From NCBI GenBank assembly GCA_013203755.1, contig JABMPI010000724.1:1-22602 (forward strand): DNA of 22,602 nt, read 5' to 3'. Positions 1-8,055 of the stretch are shown here, in pieces. Below the pieces are notes generated by a model. That model was not told the origin of the DNA. It did not search any database and saw nothing but the letters and a program-made list of their open reading frames with translations. The DNA comes from Bacteroidota bacterium. GTDB lineage: Bacteria > Bacteroidota > Bacteroidia > Bacteroidales > Prolixibacteraceae. The number at the start of each line of letters is the position of its first letter. The first letter of the stretch is position 1. Both the position numbers and the translations under genes were made by a program.

Positions 1-77
1 CAATGAAAGAGAACCCTGATTTGAAAATTACTTTACCAAATGAGGCGGATGAGGAATTATTGGATGGGTTGTTTTAA
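1..77 (+). CDS. C-terminal end of an unidentified protein (partial)
   Basis: An open frame runs in from the left edge and stops with TAA at 75-77. The visible 24 codons read MKENPDLKITLPNEADEE followed by LLDGLF; the Met shown is probably internal. The short acidic, leucine-ending tail does not identify a family. It converges on the thioredoxin-like gene, whose stop lies 28 bp further on, and I see no strong terminator hairpin between the two. The other two forward frames contain stops within the first 17 bases, so this frame is the only candidate. Confidence 0.5.
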   Translation, partial: MKENPDLKITLPNEADEELLDGLF

Positions 78-105
78 TTTTTTTGCTCGCAAAGGCGTGG
101 AGATG

Positions 106-438
106 CTAAGAAAACATCATAGAATAAGGTCGTTCGATTTCTTGCTGTAATTCGCTAATTCCAATGTTTCGGCTTTTACGAATGTATTCTCTGCCATCTA
201 TAAAAACTAAAATGGTAGGTGCTGCAAAAACCTGATTTTGTGCAGCTACTTCGGGGAGTTTATCGGACTTAATATAAACCAATTTTATTTTAGGAAATTC
301 AGATTGAATTAATTCAGCAACTTTAGGTTTTAGAACTTTACATACATTACAGATTTCAGTAGAAAAATAAGCCAACAATGCAGGTTCGTCTTCCTTCAAT
401 TTTAAAAATTCCTCGAACGATTGAATTTCAGTAAACAT
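106..438 (-). CDS. Thioredoxin-like protein with a CNVC active site
   Basis: A 110-residue single-domain thioredoxin-fold protein, probably cytoplasmic because it has no signal peptide. The redox motif is C30-N-V-C33 rather than the canonical CGPC. The cis-proline loop is present at A73-P74-T75, and a helix and strand follow as in the family. The lack of Trp and Pro around the cysteines suggests a redox potential different from that of thioredoxin proper. The family often annotates as 'thioredoxin family protein', and its substrate is unknown. It is the last gene of the minus-strand run porV-ispF-CoA-binding-trx, 18 nt after the CoA-binding gene, so it is probably co-transcribed. A second, classical thioredoxin is encoded at 9490-9861. 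The family call is firm; the function is open. Confidence 0.85.
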   Translation of the reverse strand: MFTEIQSFEEFLKLKEDEPALLAYFSTEICNVCKVLKPKVAELIQSEFPKIKLVYIKSDKLPEVAAQNQVFAAPTILVFIDGREYIRKSRNIGISELQQEIERPYSMMFS

Positions 439-456
439 TTTTTGCGAAATTTTGAA

Positions 457-822
457 TTAATATTGTCCGGTACTCAACATTACCAAAGTACAAGCTTCAA
501 AGGTTTCAATCCCTTTGGATTTCAGCTTTTCAACCAGCTCATTGTTTTCAGTTCCGGGATTAAAAATTAAACGCTTTGGATTTAATTCCAGCAAATAGTT
601 ATAATATTCCGGTTGCCGTTGCGAGCCAATATATAAGGTTACGGTATGAATATTTTCGCTTGTGGGAAGTTCAGTTTGAATGGAAATATCTGCTACTTTC
701 CCGGAACGCTTTGCTAATGCAACAACGTCGTTTTCATGCTTTTGTAAAGAATGAATCGCCATGTGCGAATATCGGGCAGGATTTGTACTCGCCCCAATAA
801 CCAAAGTTCGTTTATTTTCCAT
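457..822 (-). CDS. CoA-binding domain protein (YccU-like)
   Basis: A 121-residue protein consisting only of a CoA_binding_2 Rossmann domain. The N-terminal strand and nucleotide loop read LVIGASTNPARYSHMA (residues 7-22), matching the V(L/I)GAS-xP-xRYS signature. The central 'PTSENIHTVTLYI' strand region and the C-terminal 'ACTLVML' segment, with the conserved Cys, are also typical. Proteins of this size are thought to bind CoA or a related nucleotide; their enzymatic role is not established. The start codon lies one base after the ispF stop codon (TAA-T-ATG on the minus strand), so translation is almost certainly coupled to ispF. No membrane segment is visible. Confidence 0.88.
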   Translation of the reverse strand: MENKRTLVIGASTNPARYSHMAIHSLQKHENDVVALAKRSGKVADISIQTELPTSENIHTVTLYIGSQRQPEYYNYLLELNPKRLIFNPGTENNELVEKLKSKGIETFEACTLVMLSTGQY

Positions 823-823
823 A

Positions 824-1303
824 TTATAATTTTTTCAACAGAACTACCGCATTCACAGAAATCCCTTCTTCCCGGCCTTCGAAACCTAATTTTTCTGTGG
901 TAGTTGCTTTTACAGATACACAATCAACATTAACACCTAAAACTTTTGCCATTACATTTTCCATTTCAGGAATAAACGGTTTTAATTTAGGTTGCTGTGC
1001 GCTAATTGTAGAATCGATATTTACAATTTCGTAGCCTTTTTCTTTTACTAAATCGTATGATTTTTTTAGCAGTATTTTACTGTCAATATTTTTGAAATCT
1101 AAAGAAGTATCAGGAAAATGAGTGCCAATATCCCGAAGTTTCAAAGCTCCCAACATTGCATCGCAAATGGCATGAATTACAACATCGCCATCGGAATGAG
1201 CAATTGTACCTTTAAAATGTGGAATTAAAATACCACCCAGCCACAAGGTTTCTCCTTCGGCTAAAGCATGAACATCAAATCCGTGTCCTATTCGGAAATC
1301 CAT
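824..1303 (-). CDS. ispF: 2-C-methyl-D-erythritol 2,4-cyclodiphosphate synthase
   Basis: IspF converts 4-diphosphocytidyl-2-C-methyl-D-erythritol 2-phosphate to the cyclic diphosphate with release of CMP, in the MEP isoprenoid pathway (cytoplasm, homotrimer). The 159 residues are the standard length. The metal site is visible as D10-x-H12 in 'GHGFDVHAL' plus H44 in the segment after 'HSDGDVVIH'. The C-terminal 'KATTTEKLGFEGREEGI' CMP/diphosphate-binding block is intact. Its ATG overlaps the porV stop codon by one base (TAATG on the minus strand), so it is translationally coupled to the T9SS gene porV, and it is followed by the CoA-binding gene after a 1-nt gap. Nothing suggests loss of function. 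Confidence 0.97.
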   Translation of the reverse strand: MDFRIGHGFDVHALAEGETLWLGGILIPHFKGTIAHSDGDVVIHAICDAMLGALKLRDIGTHFPDTSLDFKNIDSKILLKKSYDLVKEKGYEIVNIDSTISAQQPKLKPFIPEMENVMAKVLGVNVDCVSVKATTTEKLGFEGREEGISVNAVVLLKKL

Positions 1304-2478
1304 TACTTCTGCTTACTAAAGGCATCAACGTCAAAAGAGAGGGTAAACCTCAAAGTATTTGCCAAAGGATGATTTTGTTGTGTTGGCAACAAGTATGAAA
1401 AGTCGAGCGCAAATACATTCATTTTAAGACCAGCACCGGCAGTCATGTATTTACGATTACCCTTATTTTCGTGTTCGTAGAAATAACCTGCACGGATAGC
1501 AAATTGTTTGTTATACCAGTATTCTACACCGATTCCCAACGTAATTTCCTGCATCTCCTCTTTAAAACCACCCGGTGCATCGTTAAAAGAGGTAATCATC
1601 CCTTCAATAACACCCATGTCGGAATAGATACCCCCGGGTAAAATTACAGCATCCGGATTATAAATTGTAGAATCTTTGGGAGGTGTTGGCACTAACAATT
1701 TATTGGCCTCAACAGAAAAAGAGAAACTGTTATATTCATCCAGTTCAGTTGTATAGGAAGCTCCTAATTTTAGCGTGGTTGGAATAAAATCTTTTACCTC
1801 TCCCTCTGTATAAGATATTTTAGAACCTATATTCTGAATGTTTATACCAGCAGAAAAAATATTATCTTTTCCATTCGCTCTAAATTCATTGTAATAATAA
1901 AAGGCAACGTCGGCAGCAAAAGAACTTCCTGCATGCGTTTCAACGCCATTTACCAATTGACCGCCTGTTAAGTCGGAACGAATATAACGAATGCCAACAG
2001 CTCCTGCAAAAACATCTGATAACAAACGAGTATAACCCAAATCTATGGCAAATTCATTTGGACTTTGTTGCCCCATAAATTCTCCTTCACCACTTGTAAA
2101 TACAATATCTCCCAATGCAAAATAGCGCAGCGAAGCACTTATTGCCTGAACATTGTCTAATTTTTTATAACCCGACAAATAGGCAAGGTTTATATCATCA
2201 ACCAAAGCACGCAACCATGGAGAATAAGACAATCCTATTCCCATATCGCTTTCCATAAAAGCATATTTTGCAGGGTTCCAGTGTTGCGAACTAACGTCGG
2301 GAGTTGTACCTACTCCGGCATCTCCCATACCACCGGCCCTTGAATCGGGTGTGATTGACAAAAACGGGACTGCTGTTGTAATTGTATTGGCACCAGAAGT
2401 TGTAGCTTGTGCCATAACACCTTCTGAAATGGTGATAACCAAAGTCATCAGAAATAAAAATCTAAAAAATCGGATCAT
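1303..2478 (-). CDS. porV: Type IX secretion outer-membrane protein PorV (LptO)
   Basis: PorV is an outer-membrane beta-barrel of the FadL-like class. It takes T9SS cargo from the SprA/Sov translocon and delivers it to the PorU sortase at the cell surface. From Met at 2478 the product is 391 residues with a signal peptide (MIRFFRFLFLMTLVITISEG, then VMAQ cleavage). The mature N-terminus 'PFLSITPDSRAGGMGDAG' followed by 'SSQHWNPAKYAF' is the family signature, and the rest is alternating amphipathic strands to the C-terminus. The frame stays open upstream to 2529, but that longer start would lie inside the predicted promoter -33 box, so I chose 2478. The porU stop is 110 bp upstream, and ispF overlaps the stop of porV by 1 nt. 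The family call is strong. Confidence 0.95.
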   Translation of the reverse strand: MIRFFRFLFLMTLVITISEGVMAQATTSGANTITTAVPFLSITPDSRAGGMGDAGVGTTPDVSSQHWNPAKYAFMESDMGIGLSYSPWLRALVDDINLAYLSGYKKLDNVQAISASLRYFALGDIVFTSGEGEFMGQQSPNEFAIDLGYTRLLSDVFAGAVGIRYIRSDLTGGQLVNGVETHAGSSFAADVAFYYYNEFRANGKDNIFSAGINIQNIGSKISYTEGEVKDFIPTTLKLGASYTTELDEYNSFSFSVEANKLLVPTPPKDSTIYNPDAVILPGGIYSDMGVIEGMITSFNDAPGGFKEEMQEITLGIGVEYWYNKQFAIRAGYFYEHENKGNRKYMTAGAGLKMNVFALDFSYLLPTQQNHPLANTLRFTLSFDVDAFSKQK

Positions 2479-2500
2479 AATTATATATAATTGAGCGCTG

Positions 2501-2529
2501 CAAAGATATAATAATTGTCTTTCTAGCAA
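2501..2529 (-). promoter_or_regulatory. Bacteroidota-type promoter for porV-ispF operon
   Basis: On the minus strand, TATCTTTG (plus-strand CAAAGATA, 2501-2508) matches the -7 box TAnnTTTG. A TTG (plus-strand CAA, 2527-2529) lies 18 bp upstream, matching the -33 element. Transcription would start near 2494, leaving a leader of roughly 16 nt before the ATG at 2478. This gives porV and the genes behind it an initiation site independent of porU. Confidence 0.65.
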
Positions 2530-2588
2530 TAGTTATTGTACAAAAGAGAACGGTACTTTATCTGAAAAATTACATTTGGTAAAAAAAA

Positions 2589-5500
2589 TTAATGAGCTAC
2601 CAGCATTTTTCCTGATTTTGAAGCAATTACTCCATCTGAATTTTGTGCGAATACCCGATAAACGTAAATACCGTTCATCAAATAAATATTGGTTTCATTC
2701 GTGTCCCAACGAATCGGATTACTTACAAGTCCATCGGATCCAACCTCCGTTGTAATGTAATCTACTCGTCTTCCACCTTGGTCAAATATTTCAATAATTG
2801 CATCTAATACTGCACCAGATTGATTGTGCTCAAATGTAAAATATGTATAGTCGCTAATTGGGTTTGGATAATTGCTTACTACATTGATATTAAATTCTCC
2901 CGATACTTCAAATTCAATTTCTACTTCTGAAGAATTATTGGCCACATCCCAGGCTTTTAGTAGTAAAGTATGTTTTCCTATAGCTAAATCCTTCAAGGGA
3001 AAATTAACTACTCCACTTGTATAATCGTCGATATTTGCCTGGTAAGAATCATTTAAAACCAACACATTAGAAAAATCATTATCAAAAACAGCGGTAATAT
3101 CATGTCCGATTCCCGAGCCTACCGTATTAATTCCATTTTCGTCAGAAAGATAGGCTATTAAAGTTGGGCTTTTGCTGGTTTCTCCCCCGTTAACAAAAGC
3201 TGGCGAATCCATAAAAAGCTGAATATCAGGCCCACTATTATCAGGAATCTGAGTTTCGGAAGACCCTCCAATAACAAAGTTCTCAAAAGCACCGCCCGCA
3301 TCAATTGTATTATTGGTAGCATAATAGATTATTTTTCCATTACCCAAATTATACGCAATATCTTTGGGCACAACAAAGCTGAAAGAAAAATTTCCATTAT
3401 TTACACTTGCCAATCCTTTGTAAATTATATTTTCCTGAACCGTAAAGTTCATTGGAGTTTCACCGCCATTACCAAGCGTTTCCATCACAATTTCTTTATC
3501 GTAGATTGTTAATGTAATTTCACCCGAAAAATCATTTAGTTTATTATTCGAAAAATCAGCAACATATCCTTCAACCTCTATCGTTTGCAAGGCTCCAATT
3601 GTATCCGGATCACTTTCTGCGTTATGTCCGTTAATGGCAGTTGTAACAACTTTATTAGATGGATACGACAATTTTAATGCAGGGTCTCCCAACAAACTAA
3701 AATTCCTTTTATTAGTAGTATTTATGGTATTTACTTTTGCCAATCGCATTATGTCGCCCATTCGGTAGCGTTTCCCATTTTCATCTTTTTCGAATATATA
3801 CTCGTAGAAACTACGACTAAGCAGGTAATTTGAATACGCAAAAACCACCCGGGTTGTTGAGAATAATCCAATTCCACCACCGTTGGGATTAAATAATACA
3901 TATTCTCCGATTGAAGTTTCGTCGGCATCGAAGCGGCTAAATTCGCAAGTAGCAGTTACAAAAATAGGAAGATGATCTGCATTGGACCAGGTATTTACAT
4001 TACTAATATCAAGAACCCGTTCGTCTGCCATAAATCGATTATTTGCGTGCCCCACATAATTCAAAACCAAAACACCTTCTTTTACCCGGTTGTTAATTGC
4101 CTCTGTTACACCGGGGTATTGTTCGCCAGCTGGTGTTGCTTCTTCTTTATACGAATCGAAGTAGATTTTATCTGTTACAAATTCCCGGTGATTAGCATTT
4201 ACCTGACCTGCAAGCTTTTCAGAATCTTTCATATGCAGGTTTCCATCTTCGTCGTCGCCAATAAAACAAACCACGTTTTTCCAATCGCCCAAAGCATCAG
4301 TAGAATAATAGTTTATAATTTTATCAACAACCAACTCTGCCTCGAAAACTGTAGATGCCGGAATTCTTCCAATTCCCAAATCAACAGCTCCATTATAAAC
4401 ACTTTCATCTGCATCCAGAATAACAAAATAATCGTCGGTAACAAATGAAGATGTGGGGCTTAAAGAATTATCGGATTGAAAAGTAGGGATGAAATTTTTA
4501 TTCTCTGATCGAATGTTTCTATTATCGAAACTTCCATCGCCTAAAAGCAGAACATATTTCAACGTGCTGCCCCTATCGTAAAGCATTTTAAAAAAGTTCC
4601 GTATTCCTGTTGCATTTTTTGTACCCGAACTAAACTCATTAAATACCTGATCAGAAGAAACTACTTCAACACTCATCCCGTCATAACTTCTATGAAAATC
4701 AGCCAGGTTATTTGCTGAATTCAAAAACCCGGGATGCGAAATGATGACAAATTCCGGGGTGCTTATTCCATGCAAATTTTGATTTTCAACCTCTTCAACA
4801 AACACAGGTTCTAAAAATGTACCGGTTGAATTAAAAACAACATATTCTTGTAATTCTTCAGCTGGCCGTTTAAAACTTGCTACACTACCCGAAAGCTGCA
4901 AAGGAATTTCTTTAATACTACTGGGGTCCGAAACGTCGATAACTGTTGAACCTGAAGAGCTATTTTCAATGGAAAATTCCACAATGTTTCCCTCTCCAAC
5001 AGAATTTACATCGCGAAAATGTACCGGAACATTCCCCGTCTTTAAAAATCTATGATAATTAACTTCAATAAAATCGAGCCATCCAGAAGCATTATTATCT
5101 ATACTATTTGCTAAATAATTAAGTTGAATTTCAAGTATATTTCCGTTAGGATTTACAAAAAAACTTTTCTCTTTTTCATCAGCATATAAAGCTGTCTGAC
5201 TATCGGTATTAACTTTATTGAAATTTATAACACCAACATTTTTGTCATCAATTAATACCTCAAATTCGGAGGACTGATAAGAACGACCAATAGTATTTAA
5301 CCGAACCGAGGCCACTTTAGAATTATCAACATCTGCCAAATTTACCTCTGCAGAACTACTCGAACCATTTCGAAAACTTTCCCCAAACCATTGTTTTCCA
5401 GATCCGTGCTGTAGTACATTTACCAACTCCTTTTCGTGCAATACATAAGAATTAAATGAAGAAATTTGGTGTGTTGCCGATTCTGTTACCTCTGGAAACA

Positions 5501-6323
5501 ACTCAACAATCTTTGGAGATCCCACTTCGTCAGTTAAAAAATAGTAGCCTTCTTTTGTGTAATGATTTATTGAATGTTTAAAATTTTCTCCTGATGAATC
5601 CTGTAGCCAATCAATGGTTCCCTGGGCATAAAAGAATAAACACTCAATACCATTATTCGCACCGTGCCAAACAGAATTTTGGTTTAAATCGTTGTAATTT
5701 ATATTCCCCGGATTTTCAGAAAGTAAAGCGCCACCACTTCCAAATACGTTCACCTGCGTAGCATTAGGAAATCCCCATTCGGCTAACTTTGAATAGGGTA
5801 TTTTATAAATCCCTTTTTCTGAGGTACTGATTTTTATCCATTTCCCTGATTTTAAAACGGATTGATCTTTCCATTCAACAAGCTCTTTTACAGTACTTTT
5901 TGTTGTTGACGGTATCTTTTTTAAATCAAAGCTTTTTAATAAGAATATCTTATCTCCAACCTTTTTAACCGGCGTAATTTTTAAGTGTATATTTTGATTT
6001 CCACCTGAGACAATTTTTTGACTTTCAACCTGAATATCTTCTGATAAGATTGTATTAGAATTAAAAATTATTTGCGACTCTACAAATACCGGATTTTCTA
6101 TCACATATTTTACATCCTGATTTTTTCCCTTCAAACTACTGACTCTCGAAAATATGGGTATAAATGGTTCATTATCATCAAAAAAAGCATTCTCAAAAGT
6201 AATTACGGGTTGCTCCGGATTATCTAGATTAATAACCCAATTCAGCGTAATTTGCTCCTTTTGAACATCACTTACCGAAAAGCCAACAACAATTATGAAC
6301 AACAGAAAAATATACTTTCTCAT
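2589..6323 (-). CDS. porU: Type IX secretion sortase PorU (C25 peptidase family)
   Basis: PorU is the cell-surface sortase of the T9SS. It removes the C-terminal domain of secreted cargo and attaches the cargo to lipopolysaccharide, working with PorV. The product has 1244 residues. It starts with a signal peptide-like stretch (residues 3-18) and a long N-terminal beta-rich region. The gingipain-like C25 domain spans roughly residues 525-890. Its catalytic pair is visible as H759 in 'LNYVGHANN' and C793 in 'FVTATCEFSRFD'. 'LLLGDGSFDNRN' and 'SLLGDPALKL' are further C25 landmarks. An Ig-like region follows, and then a type A-like C-terminal domain ('NYPNPISDYTYFTF' to 'GIYVYRVFAQ' to 'GKMLVAH'), which PorU is known to retain. 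It is divergent from gldJ and upstream of porV. The length is normal for the family and there is no frameshift. Confidence 0.95.
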   Translation of the reverse strand: MRKYIFLLFIIVVGFSVSDVQKEQITLNWVINLDNPEQPVITFENAFFDDNEPFIPIFSRVSSLKGKNQDVKYVIENPVFVESQIIFNSNTILSEDIQVESQKIVSGGNQNIHLKITPVKKVGDKIFLLKSFDLKKIPSTTKSTVKELVEWKDQSVLKSGKWIKISTSEKGIYKIPYSKLAEWGFPNATQVNVFGSGGALLSENPGNINYNDLNQNSVWHGANNGIECLFFYAQGTIDWLQDSSGENFKHSINHYTKEGYYFLTDEVGSPKIVELFPEVTESATHQISSFNSYVLHEKELVNVLQHGSGKQWFGESFRNGSSSSAEVNLADVDNSKVASVRLNTIGRSYQSSEFEVLIDDKNVGVINFNKVNTDSQTALYADEKEKSFFVNPNGNILEIQLNYLANSIDNNASGWLDFIEVNYHRFLKTGNVPVHFRDVNSVGEGNIVEFSIENSSSGSTVIDVSDPSSIKEIPLQLSGSVASFKRPAEELQEYVVFNSTGTFLEPVFVEEVENQNLHGISTPEFVIISHPGFLNSANNLADFHRSYDGMSVEVVSSDQVFNEFSSGTKNATGIRNFFKMLYDRGSTLKYVLLLGDGSFDNRNIRSENKNFIPTFQSDNSLSPTSSFVTDDYFVILDADESVYNGAVDLGIGRIPASTVFEAELVVDKIINYYSTDALGDWKNVVCFIGDDEDGNLHMKDSEKLAGQVNANHREFVTDKIYFDSYKEEATPAGEQYPGVTEAINNRVKEGVLVLNYVGHANNRFMADERVLDISNVNTWSNADHLPIFVTATCEFSRFDADETSIGEYVLFNPNGGGIGLFSTTRVVFAYSNYLLSRSFYEYIFEKDENGKRYRMGDIMRLAKVNTINTTNKRNFSLLGDPALKLSYPSNKVVTTAINGHNAESDPDTIGALQTIEVEGYVADFSNNKLNDFSGEITLTIYDKEIVMETLGNGGETPMNFTVQENIIYKGLASVNNGNFSFSFVVPKDIAYNLGNGKIIYYATNNTIDAGGAFENFVIGGSSETQIPDNSGPDIQLFMDSPAFVNGGETSKSPTLIAYLSDENGINTVGSGIGHDITAVFDNDFSNVLVLNDSYQANIDDYTSGVVNFPLKDLAIGKHTLLLKAWDVANNSSEVEIEFEVSGEFNINVVSNYPNPISDYTYFTFEHNQSGAVLDAIIEIFDQGGRRVDYITTEVGSDGLVSNPIRWDTNETNIYLMNGIYVYRVFAQNSDGVIASKSGKMLVAH

Positions 6324-6423
6324 AAAACGTGCATCTGTTAATAACCCTTAAACGACCTTAAAATATAAATATTGTAAGTTAAAACTAAATTCAACTTTAC
6401 ATTAGAATTAATAGTAAGGCCGA

Positions 6424-6431
6424 CAAAGATA
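6424..6431 (-). promoter_or_regulatory. Candidate porU -7 promoter box
   Basis: Minus-strand TATCTTTG (plus-strand CAAAGATA) is a full match to the -7 box TAnnTTTG, but I find no TTG at 18-20 bp upstream. If it is used, transcription starts near 6417 and porU has a leader of about 94 nt. It lies in the 150-200 bp divergent porU/gldJ control region, about 57 bp from the gldJ -7 box. Confidence 0.4.
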
Positions 6432-6488
6432 TTAACAAAGTTGAAAAAAATTTAAAAAGCCAAAACAATAAGAATTGAACATTTTAGT

Positions 6489-6496
6489 TATATTTG
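6489..6496 (+). promoter_or_regulatory. Candidate gldJ -7 promoter box
   Basis: TATATTTG matches TAnnTTTG exactly; the -33 TTG is not evident at the expected distance. Transcription would begin around 6503, 20-30 nt upstream of the ATG codons at 6523 and 6532. It also makes the in-frame ATG at 6475 an unlikely start, since that codon lies upstream of the box. Confidence 0.5.
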
Positions 6497-6522
6497 TGAC
6501 GATTGGAAAAGTAATACAAAAA

Positions 6523-7989
6523 ATGACATTGATGAAGTTAAAGACTTTATTTATAATATTTATAGCCGCACTAGTCTCTAGTTGCGGATTATTTGGTGGT
6601 AAAGACGGCAAAGGAAGAAAAGGAGAATCGTCTCGCACAACAGGCTGGGAATACAATGCAGAAGAGACAGGAAACATTCCCTTTCTTTCTGAATACGAAC
6701 AAGAGGCAGGCCCAGGATTGACCTTTGTCCAGGGAGGAACGTTTTCTATGGGACGTGTAGAACAAGACGTTATGTATAAATGGGATAATCACCCTCGCAG
6801 AGTAACTGTGGCATCTTTTTATATGGACGAAACTGAAGTTTCCAATCAGGATTATCGGGAGTACACACATTGGTTAGCGCGAGTATATCCTGGCGATGGC
6901 ACTAAACATAAAGCAGCATTACCCGATTCTTCAACCTGGCGCAAAGAATTAGCGTATAACGAACCTTACGTTACAAATTATTTCAGACATCCGGCATACA
7001 ATGAATACCCTGTAGTAGGTGTTTCCTGGAATCAGGCAGAAGCATATTGCAAGTGGCGTACTGATAGGGTTAATGAGCAAATTTTGGTTGACAAAGGAAT
7101 TTTACAACACGACAATGCCCAATCCGGACAAAATATTTATACTTCGGATACATATCAAGTTGGTTTATATCAAGGAACAGATGGAGAAGACCCTGTTACT
7201 AATCCAGATGGTTCTACCCGACGTGTTAAAATAGAAGATGGGATTATGTTACCAAAATATAGGCTGCCAACCGAAGCTGAATGGGAATATGCTGCTTATG
7301 GATTAACCGAAAATACGGATGGTGAATTACTTACCGACCGTAAAATTTATCCTTGGAATGGAGCATATCTTCGTGAAGATTCAAGAAAAGAAAAGGGGAA
7401 CATGAAAGCCAACTTTGTTCGTGGACGTGGAGATATGATGGGTATGGCCGGAGCGCTAAATGATAATGCAGATATTTCGGCACCGGTATTTTCTTACGAT
7501 CCAAACGACTATGGACTTTATTGTATGTCTGGCAACGTAAACGAATGGGTTTCCGACGTATACCGCTCAATGTCGTTTAACGATGTTGATGAATTTAATC
7601 CCTTTCGCGGTAATGTTATAACGGAAAATCGTAGAGACCAAAATGGAACTTTAATGCGTAACGAATATGGCGAATTAATTAAAGATACAATTGCGGGAAT
7701 GGATCAAAGAAATTTTAATGATGGTGATCCTAATTCTCAAATAATTGAAGGTACCAGTTGGGCTGACTTTCAAGACAAAAAAACTGACGGGATGTACATT
7801 CAAGATGAAAATGGGAACTTCACTTCATTAATTAATGACAATGTTAGAGTATACAAAGGAGGATCCTGGAAAGACCGTCCTTACTGGTTGGTGCCCGGAA
7901 CCAGAAGATACCTGGAACAAACCAAAGCACAAAACGATATTGGATTCCGTTGTGCTATGGTACGAGTTGGAAGCCCGGAAGGATTATAA
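6523..7989 (+). CDS. gldJ: Gliding/T9SS lipoprotein GldJ (SUMF1/FGE-like fold)
   Basis: GldJ is an outer-membrane-anchored periplasmic lipoprotein needed for gliding and for T9SS integrity in Flavobacterium; non-gliding species also carry it. The 488-residue product has a lipoprotein signal ending in the lipobox LVSSC with the lipid Cys at residue 21. It then has one long formylglycine-generating-enzyme-like domain: 'GGTFSMG', 'DETEVSNQDYREY', 'YPVVGVSWNQAEAYCKWR', 'LPTEAEWEYAAYG', 'GNVNEWVSDVYR', 'VYKGGSWKDR', 'IGFRCAM'. The fold is thought to be structural here, not catalytic. Start: ATG 6523 follows an A-run typical of Bacteroidota; ATG 6532 (MKLKTLF) is equally compatible with the signal peptide. 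It could be confused with GldK/PorK, which share the fold, but adjacency to porU and murF favours GldJ. Confidence 0.88.
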   Translation: MTLMKLKTLFIIFIAALVSSCGLFGGKDGKGRKGESSRTTGWEYNAEETGNIPFLSEYEQEAGPGLTFVQGGTFSMGRVEQDVMYKWDNHPRRVTVASFYMDETEVSNQDYREYTHWLARVYPGDGTKHKAALPDSSTWRKELAYNEPYVTNYFRHPAYNEYPVVGVSWNQAEAYCKWRTDRVNEQILVDKGILQHDNAQSGQNIYTSDTYQVGLYQGTDGEDPVTNPDGSTRRVKIEDGIMLPKYRLPTEAEWEYAAYGLTENTDGELLTDRKIYPWNGAYLREDSRKEKGNMKANFVRGRGDMMGMAGALNDNADISAPVFSYDPNDYGLYCMSGNVNEWVSDVYRSMSFNDVDEFNPFRGNVITENRRDQNGTLMRNEYGELIKDTIAGMDQRNFNDGDPNSQIIEGTSWADFQDKKTDGMYIQDENGNFTSLINDNVRVYKGGSWKDRPYWLVPGTRRYLEQTKAQNDIGFRCAMVRVGSPEGL

Positions 7990-8010
7990 AATATTTAATA
8001 TTAGTATATA

Positions 8011-8045
8011 AAAAGCCTTTCGTCGAACGACGGAAGGTTTTTTTA
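8011..8045 (+). terminator. Intrinsic terminator after gldJ
   Basis: The stem CCTTTCGTC (8016-8024) pairs with GACGGAAGG (8029-8037), 9 bp with one G-U pair, and closes a GAAC loop. T7-A-T5 follows from 8038. It begins 27 bp after the gldJ stop and ends about 10 bp before the murF ATG. MurF must therefore rely on read-through or on initiation very close to its start. Confidence 0.85.
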
Positions 8046-8055
8046 TTTTTTAGAA

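Noticed and set aside
78..105. Terminator between the first two convergent genes
   Set aside because: The only hairpin (CGC-AAAG-GCG) has three base pairs.
3972..4448. A 158-codon open frame on the plus strand
   Set aside because: It lies antisense within the C25 region of porU, is rich in Ile/Cys/Asn in the pattern of a reversed strand, and shows no domain; porU is unambiguous.
6475..6522. ATG at 6475 as start of gldJ
   Set aside because: It lies upstream of the predicted -7 box and would put 16 extra residues before a clean lipoprotein signal.
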